Shown in pieces: positions 37,457 to 44,939 of a DNA stretch of 64,000 bases. Numbering within the stretch: position 1 is the stretch's first letter; every line of letters begins with the position of its first letter. The notes under the pieces are model-generated. The model was not told the origin of the DNA. It saw nothing but the letters and a program-made list of their open reading frames with translations, and did not search any database. Both the position numbers and the translations under genes were made by a program. Origin of the DNA: an uncultured Anaerolineae bacterium (GTDB taxonomy: Bacteria > Chloroflexota > Anaerolineae > Anaerolineales > Villigracilaceae); NCBI GenBank assembly GCA_903822545.1, contig CAIJPN010000213.1, forward strand, positions 1 to 64,000, read 5' to 3'.

Positions 37457-38409
37457 TTCAGCACCCGCTGTAAAACGATGGTTGAAAGAATGTTAAAAAA
37501 CAGGATGATGACGAGCAGAATGAAGGCTGCGCCGAGCAACGCGGCATCATACAGTGGGATGGACATCATCTCACCGTAGTTGTTGGCGATCAGCGCAGGG
37601 AGCGGATAGCCCGCGTCGAAGATGGAGTTGGGCATCTGGGGAATATTGCCGACCACCATCAGCACGGCCAGTGTCTCGCCGAGGGCGCGAGATGCCCCCA
37701 GCACGATCCCGGCGATGATGGCGGGCAGCACCTGTGGCAGCACCACATAGCGGATGGTTTGCCATTGTGTTGCACCGATACCGAGTGAGGCCTGGCGCAA
37801 TCCCTGGGGGATGGTCGCCAGCACTTCATAGGTGATGGCGATGATAAATGGGGCGATCATCACGGCCAAGACGATGGCGCCCGCCAGGATGCTGAATCCG
37901 GTGGGCTGGTTCGAGGCAAAAAGCGGTATAAAGCCGAGGTACCGGTTCAAGATCGGGCGCAGCACATCTCCCACCAGCGGGACAATGGCTAACATACCCC
38001 AGACGCCATACACCACCGAGGGGATGGCCGCCAGCAGGTCGAGCAGGGGCTTCATCAATGTGCGGGTGGTGGCGCGGGCATATTCTGAGAGATACAGCGC
38101 CGTCAGGATGCAAGGTGGAACAGCCAATGCCACGCCCAACGCGGTGACCCAAAATGTGCCAGCGATGAAAGGTAGGAAGCCAAATTCGCCTTTGTTGGGT
38201 TTCCATGTAACGCCGCTGACCAATTCCCACAGCGAATGTTCCCGCAAGATGGGCAGGAAACGTAAAAATAGCGCAATGGTGATGATGAATATCAGCGCAA
38301 CAGGGATGAGCGTGATCATAAAAAATGCGCGATTGGCGAACGAATCTGCGCGCCGCCGTGAAACGGCAGCCGGGGTAATGGGAGAAAAGAGCGGGATGGG
38401 TTTTTCCAT
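37453..38409 (-). CDS. pstC: Phosphate ABC transporter permease PstC
   Basis: 318 aa from ATG 38409. A second in-frame ATG at 38448 lies inside a strong hairpin and is less likely. Six membrane helices with a long second loop (LLDLLAAIPSVVYGVWGML) and the EAA-like coupling motif IPQGLRQASLGIGATQWQTI. It pairs with PstA to form the channel. Length and order pstS-pstC-pstA-pstB match the usual operon. Confidence 0.92.
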   Translation of the reverse strand: MEKPIPLFSPITPAAVSRRRADSFANRAFFMITLIPVALIFIITIALFLRFLPILREHSLWELVSGVTWKPNKGEFGFLPFIAGTFWVTALGVALAVPPCILTALYLSEYARATTRTLMKPLLDLLAAIPSVVYGVWGMLAIVPLVGDVLRPILNRYLGFIPLFASNQPTGFSILAGAIVLAVMIAPFIIAITYEVLATIPQGLRQASLGIGATQWQTIRYVVLPQVLPAIIAGIVLGASRALGETLAVLMVVGNIPQMPNSIFDAGYPLPALIANNYGEMMSIPLYDAALLGAAFILLVIILFFNILSTIVLQRVLK

Positions 38410-38435
38410 GCGGAACCTGTTGCAAAGTTGTTCAG

Positions 38436-38491
38436 CCAGGGGGCGCATCGCACCAGGACTTGGAATAAAGCCTGGTGCAATGCCCCCCTGG
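38436..38491 (-). repeat. Intercistronic stem-loop between pstS and pstC
   Basis: Arms 38436-38457 and 38471-38491 pair over about 20 bp (CCAGGGGG, GCAT, GCACCAGG against their complements) with one bulge and one mismatch. No T-tract follows, so it is more like a REP-type mRNA stabiliser than a full terminator. It would protect the pstS message and reduce read-through, letting the binding protein be made in excess. Confidence 0.65.
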
Positions 38492-38503
38492 GAATATGGG
38501 GTT

Positions 38504-39475
38504 TTATTTGATCTTTGCCAGCGATTCTGTCAGTTGCTCTGGGGTAAGCGTGACGTAACCGGCCTCGCCTACGAATTCCTGCCCGTCAGTCAACGTCCAC
38601 AGGATGAAGGCTTGCGTCAAACCTGTCGGCTTGCCATTGGTTACCAGGTTGAGCGGGCGCGCCGGGGGCGAGGGATATTTGCCGGTGGCAACAGCATTCA
38701 TGGCGTCGGCCATGGTTTTGAGTAGTTCATCCGCGCCAGCAGTGCCATCCGCGTTGATGTCAATCGGCGCGACAACTGCGCCAGTCACAGGTTTGCCGCT
38801 TGCCAGGTCAAAGGCATAGCCCAGGTTGTTGTAGCCAATGCCCAATGGATCTTTAATGACTGCGTCCAGCACGCCAGGGTCGCCATTGACCGCAATCCCC
38901 AGCAGGTCTTCTTGCAACTTGCCCAGGAATTTGGCCCACATTTCAGGGGCACCTGCTGCATCGGAGCGGGTATAAACATGGATTTCATCTTTGATCTCGG
39001 GTTTGCCAACTACTTCACCCCAGGTTTTTACCTCGCCGGTGATGTAAATCTTGACAAACATCTCCTGGGTGATGCCTTTGGCCAGGATATCGGCCAGCAC
39101 GGGGTTTTGGGCATTAACCACCGGGAAAACGCCATCTTTGACAACGGCTACCCCATAAGCGCCTTGCGATTCTTCTTCGGCTTTGATGCTGCGCGAAACC
39201 ATGCCGATGTCTACCGCGCCTGAGATGGCATCTGTCATGCCTTTGCCTGCGCCGCCCGCTGAAATATCAAACTGGACATTGGGGTGCAGTTTTCGGAATT
39301 CTTCGGCCCAACGGGTCACCATCGGGTAGAGGGCGAACGCGCCGGATATGGTGATGGTTCCGCTCAATGCATCGCTTCCGGCTTGCGGGGTGGCTGTGTT
39401 GCTTGCACAGCCTGAAAGGATGAGCGAAACAATGGTCAAGAGAACCAGCAGGATATGGAAAGGTTTAATTTGCAT
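38504..39475 (-). CDS. pstS: PstS-type phosphate-binding lipoprotein
   Basis: 323 aa from ATG 39475, chosen for the GGAG seven bases upstream. The lipoprotein signal LLVLLTIVSLILSGC ends in a lipobox, so the mature protein is anchored by diacylglycerol. The fold is type II periplasmic binding protein: SGTITISGAFALYPMVTRW, AVDIGMVSR and SDAAGAPEMW. The phosphate loop usually reads GSGTG and is here GGAGKG, and the second loop lacks the usual SGT. Position before pstCAB supports phosphate, but another oxyanion cannot be excluded. A palindromic operator shared with rrf2 lies just upstream. Confidence 0.85.
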   Translation of the reverse strand: MQIKPFHILLVLLTIVSLILSGCASNTATPQAGSDALSGTITISGAFALYPMVTRWAEEFRKLHPNVQFDISAGGAGKGMTDAISGAVDIGMVSRSIKAEEESQGAYGVAVVKDGVFPVVNAQNPVLADILAKGITQEMFVKIYITGEVKTWGEVVGKPEIKDEIHVYTRSDAAGAPEMWAKFLGKLQEDLLGIAVNGDPGVLDAVIKDPLGIGYNNLGYAFDLASGKPVTGAVVAPIDINADGTAGADELLKTMADAMNAVATGKYPSPPARPLNLVTNGKPTGLTQAFILWTLTDGQEFVGEAGYVTLTPEQLTESLAKIK

Positions 39476-39505
39476 TTTTTTACTCCAATTTGTCTGCAAT
39501 ATACG

Positions 39506-39534
39506 ATAAAGTCTATAGTCGTAATAGACTTTTA
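39506..39534 (-). promoter_or_regulatory. Palindromic operator before pstS (Rrf2-type candidate)
   Basis: AAAGTCTAT-N7-ATAGACTTT (39508-39532) is a perfect 9-bp inverted repeat. In the frame ATAAAGTCTA-N9-TRGACTT it matches the site at 40037-40065 in front of the rrf2 gene. It lies 31 to 59 bases before the pstS start, where RNA polymerase should bind; TATATT just downstream on the minus strand may be the -10. Confidence 0.65.
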
Positions 39535-39563
39535 TCTCAAAAAAAAGCCGCTTTTCAGGCGGT
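39535..39563 (-). terminator. Weak terminator after rrf2
   Basis: On the minus strand ACCGCC-TGAAAA-GCGGC is followed by a run of eight T. The GC stem is only 4-5 bp, so termination may be partial. Confidence 0.5.
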
Positions 39564-39572
39564 TCCTGGCGC

Positions 39573-40031
39573 TCAGGGTTTGTTTATTGATGTTTTGACA
39601 GCATCCACCCGGCTGGTGACTTCGGCCAGCGAGGTGCGGTCAAGAACATTCGATATTGCGTTGCGCACATCTCCCATCACCATGCGCAGACCGCAGGTGG
39701 CCTCATCCGGGCAGCCGCAGGGTTCATAGGCCATCTGGCTGACGCAGTTGACCGGGGCCAGGGGGCCATCCAGCGCGCGAACGATTTGCCCGAGCGTGAT
39801 TTGCTCTGGCGCGCGCGAGAGATAATATCCGCCGCCAACGCCCATTTTGCTGTGCAACATCCCGGCATTTTTCAGCGTGAGCAGGATTTGTTCCAGGAAT
39901 TTTGCTGGAATCTTCTCACGCTGTGACATATCCTTGATTTGCAGCATGGGCATGGGCGCACCCGTTTCGGCCTGGGTGGCCAGCATGATCATGGCCCGCA
40001 GGCCGTATTCACCACGTTTGGATAGGCGCAT
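39573..40031 (-). CDS. Rrf2-family transcriptional regulator with four cysteines
   Basis: 152 aa. The winged-helix N-terminus MRLSKRGEYGLRAMIMLA and the recognition region KIPAKFLEQILLTLKNAGML, then GVGGGYYLSR, identify Rrf2. The C-terminal half has C96, C105, C107 and C113 (NCVS...PCGCPDEATC), enough for an Fe-S cluster as in IscR or RsrR. It is therefore probably a redox, iron or nitrosative-stress sensor. It has its own sigma70 promoter with a palindrome over the start site, so it should repress itself. The same palindrome precedes pstS downstream. Confidence 0.9.
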   Translation of the reverse strand: MRLSKRGEYGLRAMIMLATQAETGAPMPMLQIKDMSQREKIPAKFLEQILLTLKNAGMLHSKMGVGGGYYLSRAPEQITLGQIVRALDGPLAPVNCVSQMAYEPCGCPDEATCGLRMVMGDVRNAISNVLDRTSLAEVTSRVDAVKTSINKP

Positions 40032-40036
40032 TGTTT

Positions 40037-40099
40037 ATAAAGTCTACTATTCTTATGGACTTACAGGACTAGTATAACCAGCATTCGCAGAAAAGTCAA
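40037..40099 (-). promoter_or_regulatory. rrf2 promoter with overlapping operator
   Basis: On the minus strand TTGACT (40099-40094), a 17-base spacer and TATACT (40076-40071) form a near-consensus promoter. The palindromic site ATAAAGTCTA-N9-TGGACTT at 40037-40065 covers the expected transcription start and leader and begins five bases from the start codon. This layout is typical of autorepression. Confidence 0.7.
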
Positions 40100-40123
40100 T
40101 ATTCAGTTACTGAATATTGACTT
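40093..40123 (-). terminator. Perfect 14-bp hairpin downstream of the DUF92 gene
   Basis: AAGTCAATATTCAG and CTGAATATTGACTT with a 3-base loop, followed on the minus strand by TTTT-like sequence (GACTTTTC). It probably ends the DUF92 operon, but it also contains the -35 hexamer of rrf2, so it may have a dual role. Confidence 0.6.
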
Positions 40124-40144
40124 AATCGCCCCGGTTTGGGTTTG

Positions 40145-40930
40145 TCAGAATGCCAGGGCCACAATCACCGCGAAAACGGCGCAGCCCAGGTTGACGAGGT
40201 CGTTATCCAGCCAGGGCAGGCCGCGTTTGAGGGTGGTGGGGCTTCCGCACAGGTGGGTGGGATGGCGTTCGGTTTCTTTGTCGCAGGTGGGGCAGTGATA
40301 AATCGCCTGGACAGTGGCCCCGAGGAACGAGTCAAACAACGAGCCGAGCAGCCCGGCCAGGGTGACGATCAGCGCCACTGTGACGGAAGCACCATCCGGG
40401 GCGAAAATCCCGGCGAGAATCCCTACCAGTGCCGAACCGGCCAGGGAGGCGAGAGTCCCCACCAGCGAGATTCCACCCGATGTTCCCTTTTCCACCACTT
40501 TGAAGTTGGAAATCAGGCGCGGTGGGTGCGGATTGAGCACGCCCAACTCGGTGGCCCAGGTGTCGGCGTTGACGGCGGCCAGCGAGGCGGCGAAGGCCAC
40601 CCAGACCCAGGGCGCAGCCGGGAAGAAGTAGTGCAGCCCGGCGAAAAGTGTCGCCAGCCCGCCGTTGCCGAAAACCTGGCCCGCGTCGCGCTGGCTGCCT
40701 TTGGAATATTTTTCGTTCAACCCGGCTTTGCGCTTTTTGAAGGCGCGGCTCAGGCCGCTGGATGTGATGAAAAACGTCAGCAGCAGGATGGCCCACTGCC
40801 AGCCGCCGATGCCAAAGATGACGGTTCCCACCACAACGGCGGCCAGCGCCCCGGAGCGGTTGAGGCTATGGGCGCGGTAGGCGGCGTAGGCGATGACGAG
40901 GGCGAGCAGAAATCCGATGAAAAGTTGCAT
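40145..40930 (-). CDS. DUF92 membrane protein (VTE6/phytyl-phosphate kinase-like)
   Basis: 261 aa with six or seven membrane helices. SLNRSGALAAVVVGTVIFG, KGSQRDAGQVFGNGG, AVNADTWATELGVL and GTSGGISLVGTLASLAGSAL followed by GSLFDSFLGATVQA are the DUF92 (TIGR00297) blocks. Plant homologue VTE6 is a phytyl-phosphate kinase and other homologues are thought to act on isoprenoid alcohols. A cytosolic loop near residue 215 has CPTC and a later H and C that could bind metal. It follows the PH-domain gene by one base. Confidence 0.85.
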   Translation of the reverse strand: MQLFIGFLLALVIAYAAYRAHSLNRSGALAAVVVGTVIFGIGGWQWAILLLTFFITSSGLSRAFKKRKAGLNEKYSKGSQRDAGQVFGNGGLATLFAGLHYFFPAAPWVWVAFAASLAAVNADTWATELGVLNPHPPRLISNFKVVEKGTSGGISLVGTLASLAGSALVGILAGIFAPDGASVTVALIVTLAGLLGSLFDSFLGATVQAIYHCPTCDKETERHPTHLCGSPTTLKRGLPWLDNDLVNLGCAVFAVIVALAF

Positions 40931-40931
40931 A

Positions 40932-41825
40932 TCAGGCGGTCAAGAAGTAAACCCCGGCCAGGAAAAGCAGGGCGGTGAGTGTGCTGGATGCCCAGACGAT
41001 GTGCGCCAGCGGGCGCAGGTCGGCGCGGCGGAAGGCCCACAGCCCCGCCGCCAGCCCGCTGACGAAAAACCCGGCGCTCAGGATGGGCAGCAAAATCAAC
41101 TGCACCGACGGCACCGGCGGGATGGGCTGCGCGGCGGCGTCGAAGCCGATGGTGACTTGCGGCAGGCTGGGAACGAGCACGCTGACCCACACCAGCAGGC
41201 CGACGTTCAGGAAGATGCCCGCCAGCCAGAAAAAGCGCACCGCCGGGATGTCCCAGGCCTGGGTAAGGATGAATGTCGGGTATTGCGATTGCGGCGCGGC
41301 CTGGTCGAGGCTGCCCATTTCGATGGCGTGCTGGAAGGCGCGCAGGAATTCGGCCTGGTCGGCAGGCGAGATGGCAAAAACGCGCCGGGCGGTGGCTACG
41401 AACAGCATGGTGCTGGTTTCCGACGCCATAAATTCCACCTCGCCGATGTCGGGGTGATGCACCACGCCCATCATCCCGCCGGGCAGCGAGAACAGCGGCA
41501 GCGATACCGGCGCCAGCAGCCCCTGGGTTGGCCGCACCCACTCCACGTTGCTGATCGGGATTTCCTCCACGCGCAGGCCCCAACTCAGGCGCAGCGTCTC
41601 GCGCCCAAGCTGGTAATCGGAGCGCAGCAGCGCATATAGCCGGTATCCGAGCAGCGGCAGCGGCACGACCGAGACAATCAACAGCAGCACAAAAAAGGCG
41701 AAGCGCAAATCCAGCCGCGCCCCGGCCAGGCTGAAACCCGAAAGCGCCGCCAGCCCGGCCAGCGCCACAAGGCTGGCAAGGTGGATGAAAAATCCACGTT
41801 GGCGTGCGGGCGGGAAGGATTGCAT
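40932..41825 (-). CDS. Membrane protein with bacterial PH-like domain
   Basis: 297 aa. Two N-terminal membrane helices (around 13-60), a central beta-rich domain (YQLGRETLRLSWGLRVEEIP, then LFVATARRVFAISPADQAEF) like bacterial PH (bPH2/DUF304) domains, and three C-terminal helices (200-295). Similar proteins are found beside cell-wall or lipid genes, but no activity is established. Its ATG shares one base with the stop of the DegT gene, and the DUF92 gene follows by one base, so the three are translated together. Confidence 0.65.
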   Translation of the reverse strand: MQSFPPARQRGFFIHLASLVALAGLAALSGFSLAGARLDLRFAFFVLLLIVSVVPLPLLGYRLYALLRSDYQLGRETLRLSWGLRVEEIPISNVEWVRPTQGLLAPVSLPLFSLPGGMMGVVHHPDIGEVEFMASETSTMLFVATARRVFAISPADQAEFLRAFQHAIEMGSLDQAAPQSQYPTFILTQAWDIPAVRFFWLAGIFLNVGLLVWVSVLVPSLPQVTIGFDAAAQPIPPVPSVQLILLPILSAGFFVSGLAAGLWAFRRADLRPLAHIVWASSTLTALLFLAGVYFLTA

Positions 41826-43027
41826 CAGCGCAGTTCCTCGCGCAGTGCCGCGCAGACGTAATCGACCTGCTCTTCGATCATCACGCCGCTGAACGGCACC
41901 GCCACACCGCGCCGCCCCAGGTCTTCGGTCACGGGAAAATCGCCCTCGCGGTAGCCAAATCGCTCAACCATGTACGGTTGCAGGTGAATCGGCAGGAAAT
42001 ACGGCCGGATGGGCACGCCGCGCGCTTCCAGGCGCTTTGCCAGGGCCGCGCGATCCACATTTTGGGGCAGGCGGATCACGTAGACGAACCAACTCATGCG
42101 GGTGGTTTCGGGGGAAATATGCGGAATCTCAATCTGGGGGATTTCGCCCAGCCGCTCGGAGTACCACCCGGCCACTTTCTCCCGTTTAAGGAGCATATCA
42201 TCCAGCCTGTGCAGCTGCGCCAGCCCCAGCGCCGCCGACATTTCATCCAGCCGGTAGTTGTAGCCCAGGTACGTGTGCGAGAGCCACGTATCGCCGGGAG
42301 CGCGGCCCTGGTTGCGCAGCGCGCGCATCAGCCCCGCCGCCTCATCGTCATCGGTGATGATGAGGCCGCCCTCGCCGGTGGTCATCTGCTTATTGGGGTA
42401 AAACGCAAAAACGCCATAATCGCCATAGCGCCCGGCCTGCCTGCCCTGGTAAGTCGCGCCCAGCGCCTCGCACGAGTCCTCAATGACTTTCAGCCCGTGC
42501 TCCTGCGCGATGGCATTGATTTTGTCCAACTTCGCGGGTTGTCCGAAGACATCAACCGGTAAAACGGCTTTCAAGCGGGAATGCCAGTCGATATTCGACA
42601 CTGGATATTCGGAATGCGAATTTCGAATATCGACTTTTCGTGGAAGGTATTTCTCAACATTCCGCGCTGCATCAGCCGCCTGTTCCGGGTCGATGTTGCC
42701 AGTCTTGGGGTCAACATCCACAAAAACCGGGATGGCGTTCTCGAACAGCAGCGCATTGGTTGATGCGACAAACGAAAACGGCGTGGTAATCACCAGGTCG
42801 CCCGCCCCAATCCCGGCGGCGCGGATGCACAGGTGCAGCCCCGCCGTGCCAGAATTGACAGCGATGGCATGTTTCGCGCCGGTATAGTCGCAAAAAGCCA
42901 TCTCGAACTCAACCACCTTTGGGCCGAGGCTCAAGATGGGCGTATTGATAACATCGATAACCGCCTGCCGGTCGGCATCGGTCAGGTCGGGGGAGGACAT
43001 GGGGATTTTCATAAAATTTGGGGTCAT
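41825..43027 (-). CDS. DegT/DnrJ/EryC1/StrS-family aminotransferase
   Basis: 400 aa. Sugar aminotransferase features: GAKHAIAVNSGTAGLHLCIRAAG, VITTPFSFVASTNALLFENA, EDSCEALGATYQGRQAG and the PLP lysine in FAFYPNKQMTTGEGG. It should transfer an amino group to a keto-sugar nucleotide for surface glycans or act as a regulator of that class. Residues 131-147 (VDIRNSHSEYPVSNIDWH) are an extra loop not usual before the KAVLPVDVFGQ strand and are encoded by a repeat of ATATTCGA type. No other sugar-nucleotide genes are adjacent. Confidence 0.9.
   Translation of the reverse strand: MTPNFMKIPMSSPDLTDADRQAVIDVINTPILSLGPKVVEFEMAFCDYTGAKHAIAVNSGTAGLHLCIRAAGIGAGDLVITTPFSFVASTNALLFENAIPVFVDVDPKTGNIDPEQAADAARNVEKYLPRKVDIRNSHSEYPVSNIDWHSRLKAVLPVDVFGQPAKLDKINAIAQEHGLKVIEDSCEALGATYQGRQAGRYGDYGVFAFYPNKQMTTGEGGLIITDDDEAAGLMRALRNQGRAPGDTWLSHTYLGYNYRLDEMSAALGLAQLHRLDDMLLKREKVAGWYSERLGEIPQIEIPHISPETTRMSWFVYVIRLPQNVDRAALAKRLEARGVPIRPYFLPIHLQPYMVERFGYREGDFPVTEDLGRRGVAVPFSGVMIEEQVDYVCAALREELR
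42587..42636 (-). repeat. ATATTCGA-type repeat inserted in the DegT gene
   Basis: Units GTCGATATTCGAC, GGATATTCGG and GAATTTCGAATATCGAC form a partly palindromic block, in frame, inside a conserved enzyme. A shorter relative is at 49785-49812 in the formate dehydrogenase gene. Confidence 0.6.
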
Positions 43028-43046
43028 TGTTTGCTCTTATTTTAAG

Positions 43047-43092
43047 AAAGAGGAAATACGAAAGAATTTTCCTTCTTTCGTATTTCCTCTTT
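43047..43092. terminator. Strong 20-bp hairpin terminator
   Basis: Perfect arms 43047-43066 and 43073-43092 (AAAGAGGAAATACGAAAGAA and its complement) with a 6-base loop. The distal arm abuts the stop codon of the ProRS-like gene, and T-rich sequence follows on the minus strand. Confidence 0.85.
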
Positions 43093-44322
43093 TCATGCTT
43101 TGAGATGGTTCAAGATTTCTGAAATCGCCACCAACTCCACATCCCCCCCGCTGCGCCGTTTCACCTCAACCATTCCGTTTTGGAGTGCCCGCTCTCCCAC
43201 CGTAATGCGCACCGGGCAGCCGATCAGGTCGGCGTCGTTGAATTTGACACCGGCGCGCTCATCGCGGTTGTCGAAGAGCACTTCCAGCCCGGATTCTGTT
43301 ATCTGCTGGTAGAGTTTTTCGGCGGCGGAGAGTGTATCCAGCGTTTTGCCGGGGACGTGCATCAGGTACACGTCAAAAGGCGCGGCGGAGGCCGGCAGAG
43401 TCAGGCCCTTGTCGTCGTGGAATTGTTCGACCAGGGCGGGCAGCAGTGCATCGAAATGGATTTGGCTGCCAGTGGAAAGGCGGATGGCGTTGCCCCCGTC
43501 GAGTTTATAGCCACACTCGGGGCATGGATCAGTCACTGCTGCCAGCGTCAGGTCAGCCACCAGATCAGGGGTAAAATCACGGGGCGCGTTGACGTTTTTC
43601 AGGTGGAATCCATGTTCATTTGCCCCGGCGACCAGGTTTGGGGATTGCAGAATCAGATCATCCACAAGCACAAGCGTATCATGCACGCCGATGGGGGATG
43701 CGTAGCCGGGCACTGCGCCATGTGCGATGATCTCGGCCTCGCTGGCCAGCCTGAAATCGCCGATGTGTTTTTTTAGTTTGGCTTCACTCAGGGTCATATC
43801 GCCGCGAATAACGACAAAAACAAACTGGCTGTCGCTCAGGCGGGTGAACATCAGCGCCTTAGCAGTTTTTTCCTGTGGAATGCCCATAAAGGCGGCCAGC
43901 GCAGCAATCGTGGGGCATTCGGGGGTCACAACCTTTTCAGCGGGGAGGGTCGCTTCGCTGCTGCAGGGGGTCTTGCGGGTGCGGGCCAACTCCCGGCTGG
44001 AGACGTATCCGCAGCCCACACAGGTTACCAGCTCGGTCTCGCCGGTCTCTTGCGGCAGGAAGATTTCTTGCGATTCGCGGGAATAGAACGGCTCCAGGTC
44101 GAGCCGGGTGAAGTAACTGCGCGCGGTATCGTAGGATGCGCCATGGGTACCAGCAAGCGCCTCGTAAGCGCGGCGGGCGCGCTGGATGGCCCGGCGGCCC
44201 AGTTCCAGCAATTCCCCGCTGTGAGAGATGTATCCGGCGCGCACAAAAAGCGCTGCGCCGGGCGTCCGCGCATTGGCGGGATTTTCACGGTGGGTTTGGA
44301 TGTTCAGTTCAGTATATTTCAT
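43093..44322 (-). CDS. Prolyl-tRNA-synthetase-like protein lacking the aminoacylation core
   Basis: 409 aa against about 570 for bacterial ProRS. The first 75 residues resemble the ProRS start (KENPA-like THRENPANART, RAGYISHSG), but the part holding motif 2 and the proline pocket is gone. Residues 110-130 keep CVGCGYVSS. The INS editing domain of YbaK type is complete in outline (EKTAKALMF, VVIRGDMTLSEAKLKKHIG, GAVPGYASPIGVHD, NLVAGANEHGFHL). CPECG follows, motif 3 (normally GIGVSR) reads IHFDALLPA, and an anticodon-binding domain closes the protein (APFDVYLM...VLFDNRDERAGVKFNDADLIG). It probably cannot charge tRNA; a trans-editing or regulatory role is inferred. Four bases follow bactofilin. 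Confidence 0.82.
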   Translation of the reverse strand: MKYTELNIQTHRENPANARTPGAALFVRAGYISHSGELLELGRRAIQRARRAYEALAGTHGASYDTARSYFTRLDLEPFYSRESQEIFLPQETGETELVTCVGCGYVSSRELARTRKTPCSSEATLPAEKVVTPECPTIAALAAFMGIPQEKTAKALMFTRLSDSQFVFVVIRGDMTLSEAKLKKHIGDFRLASEAEIIAHGAVPGYASPIGVHDTLVLVDDLILQSPNLVAGANEHGFHLKNVNAPRDFTPDLVADLTLAAVTDPCPECGYKLDGGNAIRLSTGSQIHFDALLPALVEQFHDDKGLTLPASAAPFDVYLMHVPGKTLDTLSAAEKLYQQITESGLEVLFDNRDERAGVKFNDADLIGCPVRITVGERALQNGMVEVKRRSGGDVELVAISEILNHLKA

Positions 44323-44325
44323 GGC

Positions 44326-44769
44326 TCAAGAGAGTGGCTGTTCGGGCCCGCTGGACGGCTCGGTTTCAGAGCCGAGTTCGAGATCAACGTGGTCTTCCAT
44401 GCGGATTTGCCCGCGCAGGAAGGCGCCTTCTTCGGTGACGAAGGCCACCGTGGTGACATCGCCCCACACCCGCCCGGAGGCGCGGATTTCGAGCTTTTGG
44501 GTGGTGATGTTGCCGCGCACCGCCCCGGCGACGATGACCGTGCTGGCGCGGATGTTTTCGCAGGTGACGCGCCCGCTTTCGCCGATGACGAGCATCCCTT
44601 TGAGCGCGATTTGGCCCTCAAAGTTTCCCTCGATGCGCACGCCGCCCGCGCCGCCGATTTTGCCTTCCCAGATCAGGCCGGGGCCGAGCACCGATGTGAT
44701 TCTTTCCACCGCCTGGACGACCGGCGGCGGGGTGGTGGTTTGTTGTGGGGGAGAGTTGCGTTTGAACAT
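44326..44769 (-). CDS. Bactofilin-family polymer-forming protein
   Basis: 147 aa. A Pro/Thr-rich N-terminal tail is followed by the bactofilin beta-helix (ITSVLGPGLIWEGKIGGAGG, then VRIEGNFEGQIALKGMLVIG, ASTVIVAGAVRGNITTQKLE and RASGRVWGDV). Repeating short strands with Gly turns are the family's hallmark. Bactofilins polymerise without nucleotide into filaments at the membrane and affect cell shape or surface structures. An acidic tail of 20 residues ends the protein. First gene before the ProRS-like gene. Confidence 0.9.
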   Translation of the reverse strand: MFKRNSPPQQTTTPPPVVQAVERITSVLGPGLIWEGKIGGAGGVRIEGNFEGQIALKGMLVIGESGRVTCENIRASTVIVAGAVRGNITTQKLEIRASGRVWGDVTTVAFVTEEGAFLRGQIRMEDHVDLELGSETEPSSGPEQPLS

Positions 44770-44797
44770 GGGTTGAGCCTGTGATTGTCGATTTTTA

Positions 44798-44872
44798 TCG
44801 AACCGCGAAGCGCGCCAAGAACGCGAAGGAAAGCCTTATTTCTTGGCGCGCTTCGCGGCCTTCGTGGTTCGA
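44798..44872. repeat. Large intergenic palindrome
   Basis: Perfect 18-bp arms at 44804-44821 and 44840-44857 (CGCGAAGCGCGCCAAGAA and complement), with outer TCGAACC/GGTTCGA arms separated by a short unpaired part. It fills the gap between bactofilin and fabI. The CTTCGTGGTTCG style is that of dispersed repeats common in environmental genomes; it may also end fabI transcription. Confidence 0.7.
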
Positions 44873-44939
44873 TGATTTTGAAAAATAAAAGCGCGGATTG
44901 CCCGCGCCCTTATTTTATCATCTGCCACCTGATAACAGA

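Noticed and set aside
40136-40978. 280-codon open frame on the plus strand
   Set aside because: Antisense to the clear DUF92 gene; composition is Gly/Arg/Gln-rich without motifs.
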